Source of the DNA: Erodium maritimum | Taxonomy: Eukaryota; Streptophyta; Magnoliopsida; Geraniales; Geraniaceae | NCBI GenBank assembly: GCA_963921825.1 | Contig: OY997591.1 | Location: 30,897,825 to 30,961,824, forward strand | Direction of reading: 5' to 3' | DNA: 64,000 bases | Shown here: positions 1 through 11,930 of the stretch, in pieces | Layout: every line of letters starts with the position of its first letter | Position numbering within the stretch: position 1 is the first letter of the stretch | Program-made: the position numbers and the translations under genes | The notes under the pieces: generated by a model | Seen by the model: the letters and a program-made list of their open reading frames with translations, nothing else | Database searches by the model: none | What the model was told of the DNA's origin: nothing

Positions 1-1537
1 CTTTTTAACTTTTTCCATCCAAACTAACAAAAAGTTAACTGTTGGGTACCAAAGTAAAATTAAATGTTAGGTGTAGGTATGAAAGTGCAAAAAATTTATG
101 TCATGGTATCAAAGTGAAATTAAATGTTTGGCATGGTATTAAAGTGAAAATTTCCAAAATAAATATTACAATTAAGTGGTTCGACGACCACACCTTGAAA
201 TAATAATTACATTATATTTTTCATATTTTATTTAAAAATCAGTTTTTGTTTTTTTTATTTTTTCATTTCTTTTCCTATACTTTCTTAATTAACCAAAAAC
301 TAATCAAGCCATTCTCTGCAACTCTGTGCAACCCATCAAATTCTAGAATCAAAACCAGATAGATCCTCTTTGAAGAACAAAAGAATTAGTTTTTATTTTG
401 CTCTCATCTTCCTCAAAACAACAAGCTCTATTCTCATCAATCCTCCCCAACACCACTCTGTAAGCCCTCCCCGACGCCACCATGCCCTTCATGTACAAAT
501 CTCTTTTTCATTTTGCTACCCAAGCTCCTTCGACCTCGTAACCCCAAGCTCCAACCCCAATCTCAAGACCATGTCAACACCTACGCCCCTCTATCCTCCA
601 GATCTGCTCACGAAGCAATCCTAGGGAACCCACAACCTTTCTCATCTCCACATTTGAAATCCACAAAAATCATCATTCGATTAAAACCCTAATCCCCACA
701 AGTCAACTAAATCCTACCCTAACATCGATCCCCGCTCCTTCAATCGCCAAACCATACCGTAGATGAGCTTTAGATCTGCTGCTGGACATCGTCCCAAGAG
801 CTCCATTCATCCCAGGTGTAGAAGCTTGAGGACGACGACGGTGGTGTGAATCTGAAGAATGGTGGTGGGTCTTCGGATCTGGGCTCAGGGCAAGGCCAGC
901 GACGGTGGTGTGTTGACGAAGAAGAACAGCGGTGGTGTGCTGATGAATAACGGTGGTGGTTTTGAGAAGAACAGTGTTGTTGATGGAGGTGAGGATGAAG
1001 ATGGAGGCGAGGTTGAAGACACGGGGTGAGGTTGAAAATGGTATATTTAAATATCAAAAATAAATAATATTGATATTAAATAAAATATTTGAATATGATA
1101 TAAAATTTTAAAAATATAAAAGAAAAAAATCTGATAATGAAATTAAGAAAATAAGAATTTTGTGAAAATTGAATTTTTTTAAATAAAAATTGAATTTTAA
1201 AAAAATATTTTTCATGAATAAAAACTGAATTAATAAAAAAAGTGATTTTGTAAAGTTTGAAGGAAAATTTTCATTTTAACACCTAACAATGAAGGGTATT
1301 ATTGTCATTTCACTTACTTTCAAGTTCTGAACCAATGGCATGAGTTTGAAAATTTGAGTAATAGTTAAGGGTATTATGGTCTTGTTTCCTTTTTCCATCA
1401 AAACTAACAGAAAGTTAACGGTTGGGTAGCAAAGTGAAACTAAATGTTTGGTTTAGGTATGAAAGTGCAAAAAATTTATGCCAGGGTATCAAAGTGAAAT
1501 TAAATGTTTGGCAGGGTATTAAAGTGATTTTTTCCAA
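1..1537. repeat. AT-rich block with duplicated ends
   Basis: The first ~215 bp recur with small differences at 1383-1595, in the same direction. Each copy holds a run of phrases ending in AAAGTGAAATTAAATG or close to it, then about 55 bp that match the leader of the window's copia family (AAGTGGTTCGACGA and following). The first copy leaves the copia match near 215; the second continues into a longer copia piece. A short stretch near 1259-1290 is roughly inverted relative to 128-155, so a Mutator-like terminal repeat is possible but weak. Bases 760-1030 are purine-rich and GC-richer (GGTGGTG and GAAGAAG phrases) with no convincing protein. I cannot assign a family. Confidence 0.45.
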
Positions 1538-3776
1538 AATAAATATTACAATTAAGTGGTTCGACGATCACACCTTGAAATAATAATTACATGCTAACTC
1601 TAACGGCTCACAGGCCATGAAAAACGATAAATAATTAAAACGAGCTCAGGGCTATTATGTACACCATGACAACATCACACAACACATCGTGTTATCAAAC
1701 AAGCATGTTATCAAACATTATGTGATATTCCAGTTTTAATTAATAGCCAAGTTCCGAAATTTTTTGATGCTCGGTTTATCGAAGGCGTTCAAAAATGAAA
1801 CTTTTGAATATTTGATCTTAGAGTTCGTCATGTCGGTTCCAAAGTCTTCATAACTAACAAAATGGTTTAGCCTTGGCGTATCAACAATTGGCCTAGCTCC
1901 GTCCAACGGAGCCCTGTTCGGTCTCGGTTTCGGCTCCCCGAGAGTCCCGCTCCCGAGACCCGAAAAATCAAACTTTTTCAAAATTTCCATATTTGAAATA
2001 ATTTTCAAAAATTCATTTTACATGCATTAAATCCATAAACAAGAATTTAAAATATGTTATCAAACTATTTGGCAAATTAACATGTCAAAACCGAAACTTT
2101 CAACACCGTCTTGTGAGATCCTGAAGGTAGCACAGCTCTGATAGCACGGTTGGGTCTAGAGGTAGGGTTGGAGATGAACCAACTCGCAGCGGAAAATCAA
2201 TGAAAACCATGAGACGATTAAAACCATGAAACAACTAACAAAGAATTGATTCACAAGAGAAAAAATCAGCACTATTTCTTACCAAAACAAGAACACCGAG
2301 TAACGAATGATTGACTCGAGTCTCCAAGACGCCTACGTATCCACATGGGAATCAAAGCCACGTAGTTCTTCTCTTTGAGGACTCAAGAACACAAAAATGG
2401 AGGTGGGAACTTGCCTTGGCCGAAATTGCAAGGGAGAGGAGGGAGAAGTTGTGTTTCCTATTCTTGTCTTGTGTTTGTTATGTTGAAAAAAGATGACTTA
2501 AACATAACAAACTCCATCAACTTGTCAAACTAAAAGCATGGGACAAGTATGGTGACAAGTAAGGTGTAAATAGGACAAATTATGACTACACAAGATGGGG
2601 TTAGGTGGTGAATCACCAACACCTTAATCCTTGTCTTTCTTACTTAGTACTAATTAATCAAGACTTGATTAATTAGTTACATAGGCCTTGGTTGCATGGG
2701 CCTCTTGAAACATGGCCCGTGGCCATTCCCAACGAGGTCCCGTAACATGCTCATCGCCTTCAAGCCTTTCATACCGGAAATTTCCAATGTTATCCGATGT
2801 GATCAATCCCAAGAATCCAAGCCTTATCTCGATCCGTAAAGTCCTATTCACTTAGGGGAACATGACCCAAAACCTAGTTTTGGTCATGTCCCAAGACAAC
2901 TCCCTTTTGGACATTCTCCATAAATGTGTCAATGAGTTTCACCCTCTGGTGTGACCCTTATGTTTATGCATGTCAATAGATCAACGTAAAATCCCATTTT
3001 ACTTGATCTTATTTAAGTGGAAACTAACGAGACTTTAGTATTGCCTGACACTGCATAACGAATCGACCCTATCGATTCTAACCTTTCCGTCGTCCCTGTC
3101 ATTATCCTTTTATCTCCGATATCCTGATTGAGATAAGGCATAGAGCCGTCATCCTTATTATTCTCAATCATTGTTCCGTGATATGTGAGATGACTGAATA
3201 TATGATACCCAGTATCATGTTCATGGCCATGCTATTCTTTCAGTCAGTCGCGATCAAGCAGTCGAGAACCGATATCTTTCCCATACAGTAGTATGAGGGA
3301 TAAATCCCTTAGCCGTCTTTCATGTCACTCATGCAGTCCTTCCCCAAGCCAATCCTGGCCTTTATGGAAGCCCTGTTATGGACATCGTTAGGCTCAGGTG
3401 AAACTCAGTTGTTTACTACATAACGATCACAAAGAGTCTTTGGTCTAAGGATACATGACAAGCTACGACAATGAATATGTTCATGACTTGATCTATGGCA
3501 CATATTCATGTCGGGTCGTCCAATGAGTAACAGAACGTAAGTCATAAAGAGCCATCTTTCATACTAGTCGCTTCTAGTGAATCTTTGTTGACTAGGGACC
3601 CATCGAGTGTGATCTATCTCGATCTACGGTTCTATTCGCATTGTTGTCGTAGTTCAGAGCACACATCGATATATTACTCCAACACATAAGTAATATAAAG
3701 CCGCTGTAATTTTATTACTAACGATGATATATACATTTGCACATTTAGGATTGAACTATGGGCACTAAGACTAACA
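1538..3776 (-). mobile_element. Copia fragment C0: leader and 5' LTR
   Basis: This is a broken Ty1/copia copy of the family seen intact in outline at 15767-24227. Read on the minus strand it holds a 5' LTR (2148-3776, ends GACTAACA in plus orientation, a decayed primer site beside it) followed by about 610 bp of the untranslated leader. The rest of the element is absent from the window. The expected left-hand target duplication would repeat TGGTT (3777-3781) but that end is lost. It lies against a LINE 3' end on the right. The LTR differs from the young copies at many places, so it is an older insertion. Confidence 0.85.
2148..3776 (-). repeat. Copia LTR (C0)
   Basis: The segment aligns by eye, in reverse, with the 1687-bp LTR at 15767-17453. 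Landmarks are the phrase AACCAACTCGCAGCGG near its left end and AATATAAAGCCGC near its right end. It is about 60 bp shorter than the complete LTR. Confidence 0.85.
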
Positions 3777-5039
3777 TGGTTGGCTGCATCAGACCCATAT
3801 ATCCATACAACCTCCCTGGCCCTTACAGGAATTCCAGTTAGCTCCCTCATGTTTACTAATTCGAGGCGGTGGAATGCCCCCCACATTAGCACTCTGTTTT
3901 CCCCCAGAGACCAGGAGGCCATCCTGGCCACCCCCTTATCAGCTACAAGGACCACTTATACATGTCATTGGACGACCGATCCCAAGGGACACTACTCGAC
4001 AAAGGCAGGATATCGAGCCCTATGATTGAGACCGATCACTCTCCAACCAGACCTCCCCCTCCGCTATGGCATACTATTTGAATGCTAAAAGTCAAACCAC
4101 GAATTCACATCTTTCTATGTCGTGTCGTCATAAGAACGATTCAAGTGACATCTAATCTATGCCGATGTTTTGTTTTAATGTCACCCCTTTGTCCCATTTT
4201 TTAGCAACATCAGGACACAACAGAACATCTCTTCCTCCATTGCAAAATTTTTATGGATGGTTGTATCAAAATAGGCGGAATTTCTCCTTCATCCCATACA
4301 ACATCAATGGTCACTTGGTGGACTTAATGGGTCCAAACACAAACCTCTGACAGAATCACAAAAATCTCAATTGGAATATGAGAAATCTGAAAGAATAGGA
4401 ATAACTGGGTCTTGAAAGCAAACCAGCTCTCCCTCAAACATTATCTATCCAAGCACAGGGACACATCCGCACCTAGAGGGAGGCCTTTCTTCAACCACAT
4501 ACTGCAAGAAGAATAGAACCTACCGAAGTGGACACTGTCTGACAGCCCACTCCGTAAGGATACAAGTTCATTAACGTCGATGGAGCATTGTTCCAAGATC
4601 TAAATAAATCTGGGTGGGGCATCATTTACCGATTTGACAGGGGGGAGGTTCTTGAAACAAACAATGACACTACAAACGAGGTCTGGAACCCGACCCTCAT
4701 TGAAGCTTTCATAATTGCAATGGCTCTTGGTCTAGCCCAAGTTCTCCCATGGAAACGGGTCATCATCCGCACAGAAGCACTAAATATGGGCATTCTCAGC
4801 AAACTAGCTACCATTCCCCTCTTTCCGGTGGGTAGTATCATCCAGGACATTCAACTAATGCTCTCTCTAGTCGAGGATTCAATACTCGAGTTTGTGAAAA
4901 AATCAGCGAACTATTCACTGAGTAGTCAGATCGATCTCTTCAATACTTGTTTTGACAGGATTGGGACAACAACTCCCGATCGCCTTATATTGTATTCTTT
5001 TAAATAATTAATAAGATACTCTCTCAATGCTAAAAAAAA
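3777..5039 (+). mobile_element. LINE 3' end: RT tail, RNase H, poly(A)
   Basis: This is a 5'-truncated, decayed plant L1-type LINE. The frame from 3780 resembles the part of ORF2 after the reverse transcriptase (ISTLFSPRDQEAI, then W followed by GHYSTKAGYR, the zf-RVT entry motif). After a broken middle, 4567-5007 reads as an RNase H-like domain of the RVT_3 type: FINVDGAL, GWGIIYRF, then IEAFIIAMALGLAQ, where D and E acidic positions are visible. The frame stops at 5005-5007 and is followed by a short 3' tail, ATTAATAAGATACTCTC, and an A-run at 5032-5039, which marks the LINE terminus. The 5' part is missing; copia C0 abuts it at 3776. Several frame changes separate the two coding parts, so it is not functional. 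Family membership is well supported, the exact clade is not. Confidence 0.8.
4567..5007 (+). pseudogene. LINE ORF2 C-terminal RNase H domain
   Basis: About 147 codons are open up to the stop at 5005-5007. Plant L1 elements of some clades carry a C-terminal RNase H that resembles the RVT_3 domain. Visible marks are INVDGAL at the start, GWGIIYRFDRG, the helix around IEAFIIAMALGLAQ and RVIIRTEA, where the usual acidic residue pattern is partly kept. The upstream frame is broken, so the domain is a remnant of ORF2 rather than a gene of its own. A host RNase H-like gene is less likely because the LINE tail and poly(A) follow directly. Confidence 0.7.
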
Positions 5040-5723
5040 GACCCGATATATTTATCTTGAAGGAGCACTTTTACGGTTTTCACTTTTTACTAAACCATAT
5101 TTGTATTCTCGCCCTAATGACTGAGTTTAAGGAATAAGTGTTTTGGTAATGGACAGAAAAGGTTGCATGTGATGCACAGTGCAGTGTAGTGTAGTGGACA
5201 GTTATGGTCACAGACTGTATTCCATTTGCAATATATGTGGTCACCGGCTGGTCCTCACTTTCTCCACGCCCTGCTTGTTTGTACTTTACTCGACACTTAT
5301 ATTATGGTACCAAAGAAATATATAAAAGGTTGTAGGGATAGGGATCCCACAATTTCTGCAACAAATACCCAAAAACATCATCTTTAAAGCAACCGAAACA
5401 AAAACAGAACCTCTCGTGAATATCTTTCACCCGAAAGTTCTCTCTCTTTCTAGAATTGAGTGCATCGCAAATTCCCAATCACTTAGAAATAATTGTAAAA
5501 ACCACACCGTGTATCACCAACTTCTTACAGCTTGGTGATATTTACTTTAGTATCAAACGTAAGTCTTTAGTGGAACAAAATAGTCAAACAACAGCCCCTA
5601 TAATCACAGCAGAAATACAAAACGGCTAGTTTGTTAAATACTTAACCAACGGATACATGTGTCAGGTAAGATCCGTCGTCAAAATCCCGTAACCCAAGAA
5701 TGTTTCAGACGTTCGGACATATT
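5040..5723. other. Unassigned sequence
   Basis: No coding frame or repeat family is recognised here. A TATA-like box lies at 5319-5329. Bases 5641-5665 contain AACCAACGGATACATGTG, which is the reverse complement of the unit of the tandem array just downstream. Confidence 0.4.
5319..5329 (+). promoter_or_regulatory. TATA-like box
   Basis: TATATAAAAGG is a good match to a plant TATA box and is followed after about 30 bp by GATCCCACAATTTC and a CA-rich stretch like a 5' leader. No open frame follows, so it may be a dead promoter, an LTR remnant or chance in AT-rich DNA. Confidence 0.25.
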
Positions 5724-6123
5724 CATTGGTTAAGTGACATCCTCACCCACAGATGTAGCCCGTTGGTGAAGTTTGTGACATGGCCCATGGATAATATCAG
5801 TTGGTTGGGTTTTTCACCTCACCCACGGATAGTATCCATTGGTTAGCTTTTTATCCTCATCCACGGATAGTATCTGTTGGTAAGCTTTCTCACATGGCAC
5901 ATGTATCGTATTCGTTGGTTAGGTTTTTTACCTCACTCGCGAATGGTATCCGTTGGTGAAGTGTCCCACATGGTCCACGAAAAGTATTTGTTAATTGGGT
6001 TGTTTACCTCACTCACGGATACTATCCGTTGGGTTGCTTTTTCATGTCACCCACAAATAATATCCGTTGGTGAACTTTCACACCTCACCCACGAATTACA
6101 TTCGTTGGCCAAGTTACATGTCA
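5724..6123 (+). repeat. 38-bp tandem array, about 10.5 units
   Basis: Units of about 38 bp follow each other without spacers. The best conserved core is CCGTTGGT at the unit start and CCCACGGATAGTAT at its end. Units differ from each other at roughly a quarter of positions and alternate between CACCTCA and CACATGG variants in the middle. The open frame at 5877-6137 simply reads through the array. Function is unknown. Confidence 0.85.
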
Positions 6124-8074
6124 TACTAAAAAAATAGTTGAAATCCTGCACCCAAACGTGCATTGAACCTGCATATTTACCCTGTGATGTAAGCATGATG
6201 CCAATGAACATGTAATAAGTGAAATACTTATATATCACACACGGAAATAGTCAATAACTGTTCACCACATACAACAACCTCACAAAGTTGTCCATAAAAT
6301 TATGTTCACAAATATAATGAAAGTTTGGAATAAATATAATTATTATAAGTCTGAAGGCATTTCGATAGTGGGGAGTTTGGGGGGGGGGGGGTGGCGGGAA
6401 TAGACGACATGAGTGGAGACAACATGTGTGTGGTCAGTGGGTAAGTAGATGACTATGAAGCGGTTGATTGGGAGCGCATCATTGTTTCAAAGTGGCTCTA
6501 ATGTCAAACCTCCAAGGTCCAATTCATCGTACACTGGACTCTATTGTGTGTGACTATTTAGGTTCACAAGTTATGGATAACTCCTAGCAAGATCAATAAC
6601 CACCCAAGTCATTTGAAGTTTGACATTTCTGTTTGTGGAAACCTATTACTCTAAGTATCCTTATCATTTTCGTTTGATGATATCATGACTGAACACAAGG
6701 GATAAACGAATCATCCTTGTTCTATATTCAGTCTTTGGTTTCTTGATAACGAGTTTATATTGTGAGTGACAACTCTTTGTTCACTCACATGAACATGCTA
6801 TATATTTTACAATTCTTACTAATTAAGGGAACTGATGATAAATAACTTATGTTGATGGCATAAGTGACAAGATCCCATTGACAATTAGTCATACGCCTCA
6901 TATGCATGTATCCATATATGAGCACAACATCTATGACCATCTTGTTATGAGTAGTGCTTGGTTTTGTCAAAACATTAATATACTCATAGATGATATATGG
7001 CGATTTCAAGGTTATAGGGCTAAGATATACTTTAGTAGACGAGAAATACTCATGTCCTTAATCTATGAATTATTCTAAAGGTGGGTCATCCATGCTAACT
7101 TCTTTGACATATGTGATGTTGACTCATATCTCTATATGCATGATCAGTAAAACGTGATCCTCCAATCAACCATCATACTAGTTCTAACAATCGTTTTATG
7201 CTAGGGACAAACATATAAACTCATTATTTTGTTCCGAATAGTTCTACTATTGGGAAATGGCATCTTGATTTCCTAGAAAGATTTGTACATTCATATTGTT
7301 AACATTACATCACATGACATTGAAAACACTTTCCATTTTAGTAATCATAGATAATTTTATATTATACACTCTAGCTTGTCCTTGAACATAAAACCTAATA
7401 TTTTCTACCTGATCTAATTGAGATTAAGTCCGATTAGGTGGTTGCGTTATTTGGTGAAGGAAGAATGGAGGACAAGGAAACGAGTCCTTATTTCGGGGTC
7501 TGAGGTTGAGTAAAAGAGAGTGAGATTTTTCCCATTACTAGTATAACCCAAATTGATTGGGTAGCGGTATGTCAAGATTGAAAGCGAAAAGTATCATCGC
7601 CTAAAGAAATATCATAACCCCTTCGCACTCGAACAGTTACACATAAGAATCGAGGGTGAGATATGTAGTGTAGAGGTAGAGATAATAGCCATGACCAATA
7701 ACTTTCCTATATATTAGAATAACAAGAAGCTAAGGAGCGTAAAGGTGAATATCAATAAATTATATTTGGTGATAACAAAATAAAGACAATTGAACTAGCC
7801 ACATTCGAGTTATTTCATCGTCTAGAGAGGCAATCTCTCGAAATTACCACTCTTGGATCGACTTTATATTTGAGTATAATTTCCATCCCTTAAATGATTA
7901 TTTTATAGTTTTAGTAGTAAGTCTAAAAATTTATTGCAACTTAACCACCAATTATCATTCTAATCTACATTATCTCTCAAAAGAAAAAAAATGTAAATTT
8001 ATGCGCCAAATATCTGCTATTATAGTTATTTTAATAAATCAACATCATATAAGATATATTCTAATTCTAAAAAA
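6124..8074. other. Unassigned AT-rich sequence
   Basis: I see no coding frame, terminal repeat or known element here. There is a G-run of about 14 at 6379-6392. The stretch 6500-7400 has the look of an old LTR (long, non-coding, moderately AT-rich) but no ends or duplications were found. Confidence 0.35.
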
Positions 8075-8092
8075 CTCTCTCTCTCTCTCTCT
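8075..8092 (+). repeat. (CT)n microsatellite
   Basis: Nine CT repeats lie about 40 bp upstream of the ATG of the LINE ORF1-like region, where CT-rich leaders are common. Confidence 0.9.
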
Positions 8093-8133
8093 TGAAATTG
8101 AGTCCTAAACCCCAGCTCTAGCCCTAGCTAACT

Positions 8134-10740
8134 ATGGTGCTTTTTGACCCCGTCGGTGTCGTGTCGTCTGTTGTGGCTTCACCTAGCGTTGCTGGAGCTG
8201 CTACGCTTGAGGCCCATGTCGTCCCTGTGGCCACTAACTTGGCCCTGTCCAATCCCTCGTAGACTATGTCTCGTGCGGGGGATAGGACTGGTCGAAGGAG
8301 ACGCCCAAACCACTCGGTTTAAGGTCTCCACCCTTTCTTCCCTCTCCTTCTACTTCGGCGATGATCCCGACCCTCTCGACTAAGTTGATGCCCTTCTCCA
8401 TGGGGGAAGTCTCCTCTCAGCCAGCGTCGAAACCAAGGCGAGGACGTCCAATAAGGCATACCACAGTTGTGTCGCCTCCAAGCAACCCACGGCAGCATCC
8501 TCATGTGCCTCGTGTGTAACTACCTTCGTCTCCACGCAAGCGTATCCTTCTGTGTTGTGAGTCCCAGGCTCAGCATCCAACTGGCCCTAACGGCGCAGCT
8601 CCTAGGGTTGTAGCCCCTGTTCTGCAACTCTCCTCACCACCGTCTACTCTCGACGCCACCGTCCTTCTTACTGATGTCCCCTTTCAACGACATCCGCAGA
8701 AAGGCAAAGCGCCGATGGCGGACCTTCCTCGGACGGCGGTGGAAGCCCTAGGTTTGGGTAGGTGCCTCCCTAATAAGGATCGGATCCCCCTCATCCTTAC
8801 TGCCCTTACAATTCCGGGATAGATGTGTCGGGGTCAGGCACAAACCCGAGGATTTCCGGAGCCTACGCTGGCCCATGATGATGTGGGTTCAGACCTCCAT
8901 GCCTCTCTGACGGCTCTCCAAGATGGGCTATCATCATGCTCCATTGTGGACGAGGATGAGGTTGAGGTGGTCATGCCATTCTCTCCGGCCATCTTCACGG
9001 ACATTCCTAGGCAACAGTGGTGCATGGTGGGGAAGCTATGGTCGCCTACATCCTCCCGTAAGGAGACGATGCTGAGGATCATCACCACCGCATGTGGGAG
9101 AGCTGCGAGGGTCTGGGTGTCAAAGAGTTGGGTCCGACCCTCTTTGGCTTCTACTTTCGTTTTGGTTTCCAGAGAAAAAGTCTTATATTACCTTGAAGGG
9201 TGTGAGAATCCTTTGAATTCGGTCCGAACGGGGTTCATCTCCCCTAGAACAACGTTCTCTTTCAGGCATTAGGTTTTAGTTCTCCGAGAAACTCTCGGAT
9301 CACTAGCTATTCGTTTTCCAAATACGGATCACTACCATAACAGTAACCCTTGGGTGTACCGACAAGCCTTATAACTCATGCCATTCGGGTTAAATCCATG
9401 GGGTAGAAGCGCTCAGCCGGTCAAGAAAGCCTGCATCTGTAGCGACAAAGCAAGAAGACCTCTTGTTGGGCCGGGAAAGAGTCAGGAGTGGGACGCAAGC
9501 AATGGAGATTGATTGATGGTCGGGGGATCTCAAAAGTACCTGGTCTCTACAACGCTAGTTTCATATGACCAGGTGGAGTGGCACAAGATCTCCTCTTTCT
9601 ATGGCGATGCTCTCTTCAACTTCAAAACTGAATGCCAATTGATCCTTTAGTCCAACTCAATCTAGGTTCTTTAGAAACTTAGCGAATGTAACCACAATTA
9701 ACATCACTACGGTCAGCTTATCGAACATGGAGTCAAAAGTGAATGCTGAGTCGGACCAACTTGCTAATCGATTTTTCCAAAAATCCCCATTGTATGCAAT
9801 GATGAAGCACATGCATGGGTTCCAAGAAACGAACCATGGTGTTTTGATGGGCGGGCCCTCCTCCTTGGGGATCTGGATCCTTGCACCCGGGACTTTCCGG
9901 TATTAGATTGTATGCAGTTGTAGGCGCATGTTCGAGGTCTGCCACCTCTTGTCCGGACGAAGGAGACGAGAATGTCCATTGGGGACTTGTGTGGAGCTCC
10001 CGAGTGACCAGTGGGGGATTTGCTGGGGAGGCACGGTTAGGTTCCGCTTCTGGCATCTCATTCAGCGGCCCCTCCGGCGAGGACTGGTCCTGCGGTTCAA
10101 GGAGGTACTGGACCCGGTAAAGATCGAGCTAACTTGCACCAAACTCCCCAACTTCTGCTAAAACTTTGGGAGGCTTGTCCAAATCGTCAAGGATTGCGAG
10201 TGGGAAGTCCGAGACACCCCAAGGTATGATTCATCCCTCCTAGAGTATCAGATGGGCAAGCAGGTGAAGTCGTATGCCACGAACTAGAGGGTGTCTGCTC
10301 GGCCGTGTGCCCTGCCAGGCTATGGGGAATTATCCTCGAGCACTGTACCTAAAGGCTCCCTAACTATGAGTGGGAGTCCCAGAGTTTCCCCAAGCAATGT
10401 ACCTAACCGTACTGTGGCTCGGGTTAGCACTCGATTAAGGACCGACCAAGTACCGGAGGGGTCGGTCCGTGAAGTTCCAACGCCCCTTGCTAGGGAACCC
10501 GATGATATGGGAGCTACTGGAACATAAATGCTCAATAAGTCTGCCTCTAGAGAGCCTCGAGATGATCAAGCGATGGATGGGAAACATCCCCTCCAGAAGG
10601 GATGTTAGACCACCTAAGCAATAAGGACTGGCCCTGGGAGGAGTCCTTGGTCGATGCTTTGCCTCCCACCACTACTATTGAATTCCTTGGCCAGTTTTTG
10701 GAGTAGAAATTCCAATACCACCTTCTCTTCCCTCGTATTC
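8134..10740 (+). pseudogene. Broken LINE ORF1: DUF4283 and CCHC module
   Basis: The region is GC-richer than its surroundings and reads as a decayed ORF1 of a plant L1 element. An ATG at 8134 opens a short frame (MVLFDPVGVV). The frame at 8823-9270 has the pattern of DUF4283, a nucleic-acid-binding domain of plant LINE ORF1: QQWCMVGKLW, then VWVSKSWVRPS, then STFVLVSREKVLYYLEGCENP. Near 10120-10200 the frame reads KIELTCTKLPNFC, a stop, then NFGRLVQIVKDCE, which is the zf-CCHC_4 module of the same proteins with a stop and with substitutions at the expected second C and H. Multiple stops and frame changes make it non-coding. No endonuclease or reverse transcriptase follows before the tail of the minus-strand LINE at 10757. 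DUF4283 proteins also occur outside LINEs, but the order of domains argues for ORF1. Confidence 0.6.
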
Positions 10741-10756
10741 TATAATTTCCTATATA

Positions 10757-11089
10757 TTTTTTTGGATAAGCGCAAAAAAATTTATTTAGAAAAAAGTTAG
10801 ATTCAAGAAGAACCTAACCAAAGGAAACCATTACAAGAGAGCTCATAGAAAGAGCTGCGGGAACAAAACCCGAAAAAAAAGTATCACTGAATCAACCATC
10901 AGTGACCCACTCTTCATCTTCCGAAGTCAAGGTCGGATCATCAAAGGCTTTAGCTGAATGAGCTATCTGATCGACTTGAGCTTGCATAATCTGCTTCCCG
11001 ACGTCCACAGGATACGCATGACTCAGGGACCGGGATGGAATATTCAGCGTGGAGTAGTCCCCAAAAAAATTCGGGGGGCGACTCTACCT
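10757..11089 (-). mobile_element. LINE-like unit, 3' end with poly(A)
   Basis: On the minus strand this is the 3' part of the RRM-ORF unit whose 5' part lies at 25719-26998; the two are joined if solo LTR A and one copy of its ATTCG duplication are removed. A frame reading KAFDDPTLTSEDEEWVTDG ends at a stop at 10892-10894, followed by an untranslated tail with AAATAAATTT and a final A-run (T-run 10757-10763 on plus). The tail directly follows coding sequence with no ORF2 in between. This suggests either an internally deleted LINE or a retroposed ORF1-like transcript. Confidence 0.55.
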
Positions 11090-11094
11090 ATTCG
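11090..11094. repeat. Target duplication ATTCG, left copy
   Basis: ATTCG precedes the TGTCACGCCC terminus of LTR A and recurs at 25714-25718 directly after its TTCTTACA terminus, 14.6 kb away. Confidence 0.85.
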
Positions 11095-11792
11095 TGTCAC
11101 GCCCCAAATCCGGTATTGACCGGACTCGAGACGCGACTTAAAGTTAATTTAAAGTTTACCAATAAAAGTGTCTCAAGTCCAAAATAACTCGTCAAGTTCA
11201 GTTCGAACCACATAACTCAAATAAAAACTCCATAATAAATCCTTTAAATATAAGGTTCATAACCAAAAGTAAGACCATGACGTCTCTAAAGAAATGTGCA
11301 CCCGGACCCACGGAAGCTCCTGAGCCTCGAGTCCACTACTCATCAACCAAGCCTGTAAAAACAGTAAACAAACAAATAGGGGTGAGCTTACGCTCAGTAG
11401 GGAAAATAAATAACAAGGGCATGCCTTTGCTTAACGCTTCTTAAGAAGATATCAATACTCATAGAAAGTAAGGGAAACAATACATTTCTTAGCAATCAAT
11501 AGAAGATAAAGCATTTCAGTGTCACCGTGGAACATGAAGTCCCAACACTCCGATCCACAATACTCTTTGTGTCATATCGTATTTTCCCTCGGCCCAGAGG
11601 AGACGCATGACATCATAAAGACGTATAACATCGAGAGTACCGGAAACATCCATAAGAGGACGCATTCATCGGAACCCTCGGAAACGTCTCCAAAAGACAA
11701 TAGATGATCGGAACCAAGGGAATGCTCACGCAGGACGCACACACTCGGGTGAATCAACAAGTAACCATTCTCCGCAGGGTAAACCATCCAAT

Positions 11793-11930
11793 TTCCCCGA
11801 AGGGTCCAGTAACTAATGCCCCGCATGGTCCAATAACCAATGCCCCGCAGGGTACAATAATCAATGCCCCGCAGGGTCCAATAATCAATGCCTCGCAGGG
11901 TCCAATAATCAATGCCCCGCAGGGTCCAGT
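11793..11930. repeat. 24-bp tandem array in LTR A
   Basis: About six 24-bp units with the core ATGCCCCGCAGGGTCCAATA. On the minus strand the frame repeats the octapeptide YWTLRGID, which is only the array read as protein. Confidence 0.9.

Noticed and set aside
6379-6392. G-run as a quadruplex or regulatory site; a similar run lies at 51769-51781
   Set aside because: Single homopolymer runs without further G-tracts nearby; too little to claim a function, and run length may include sequencing error.
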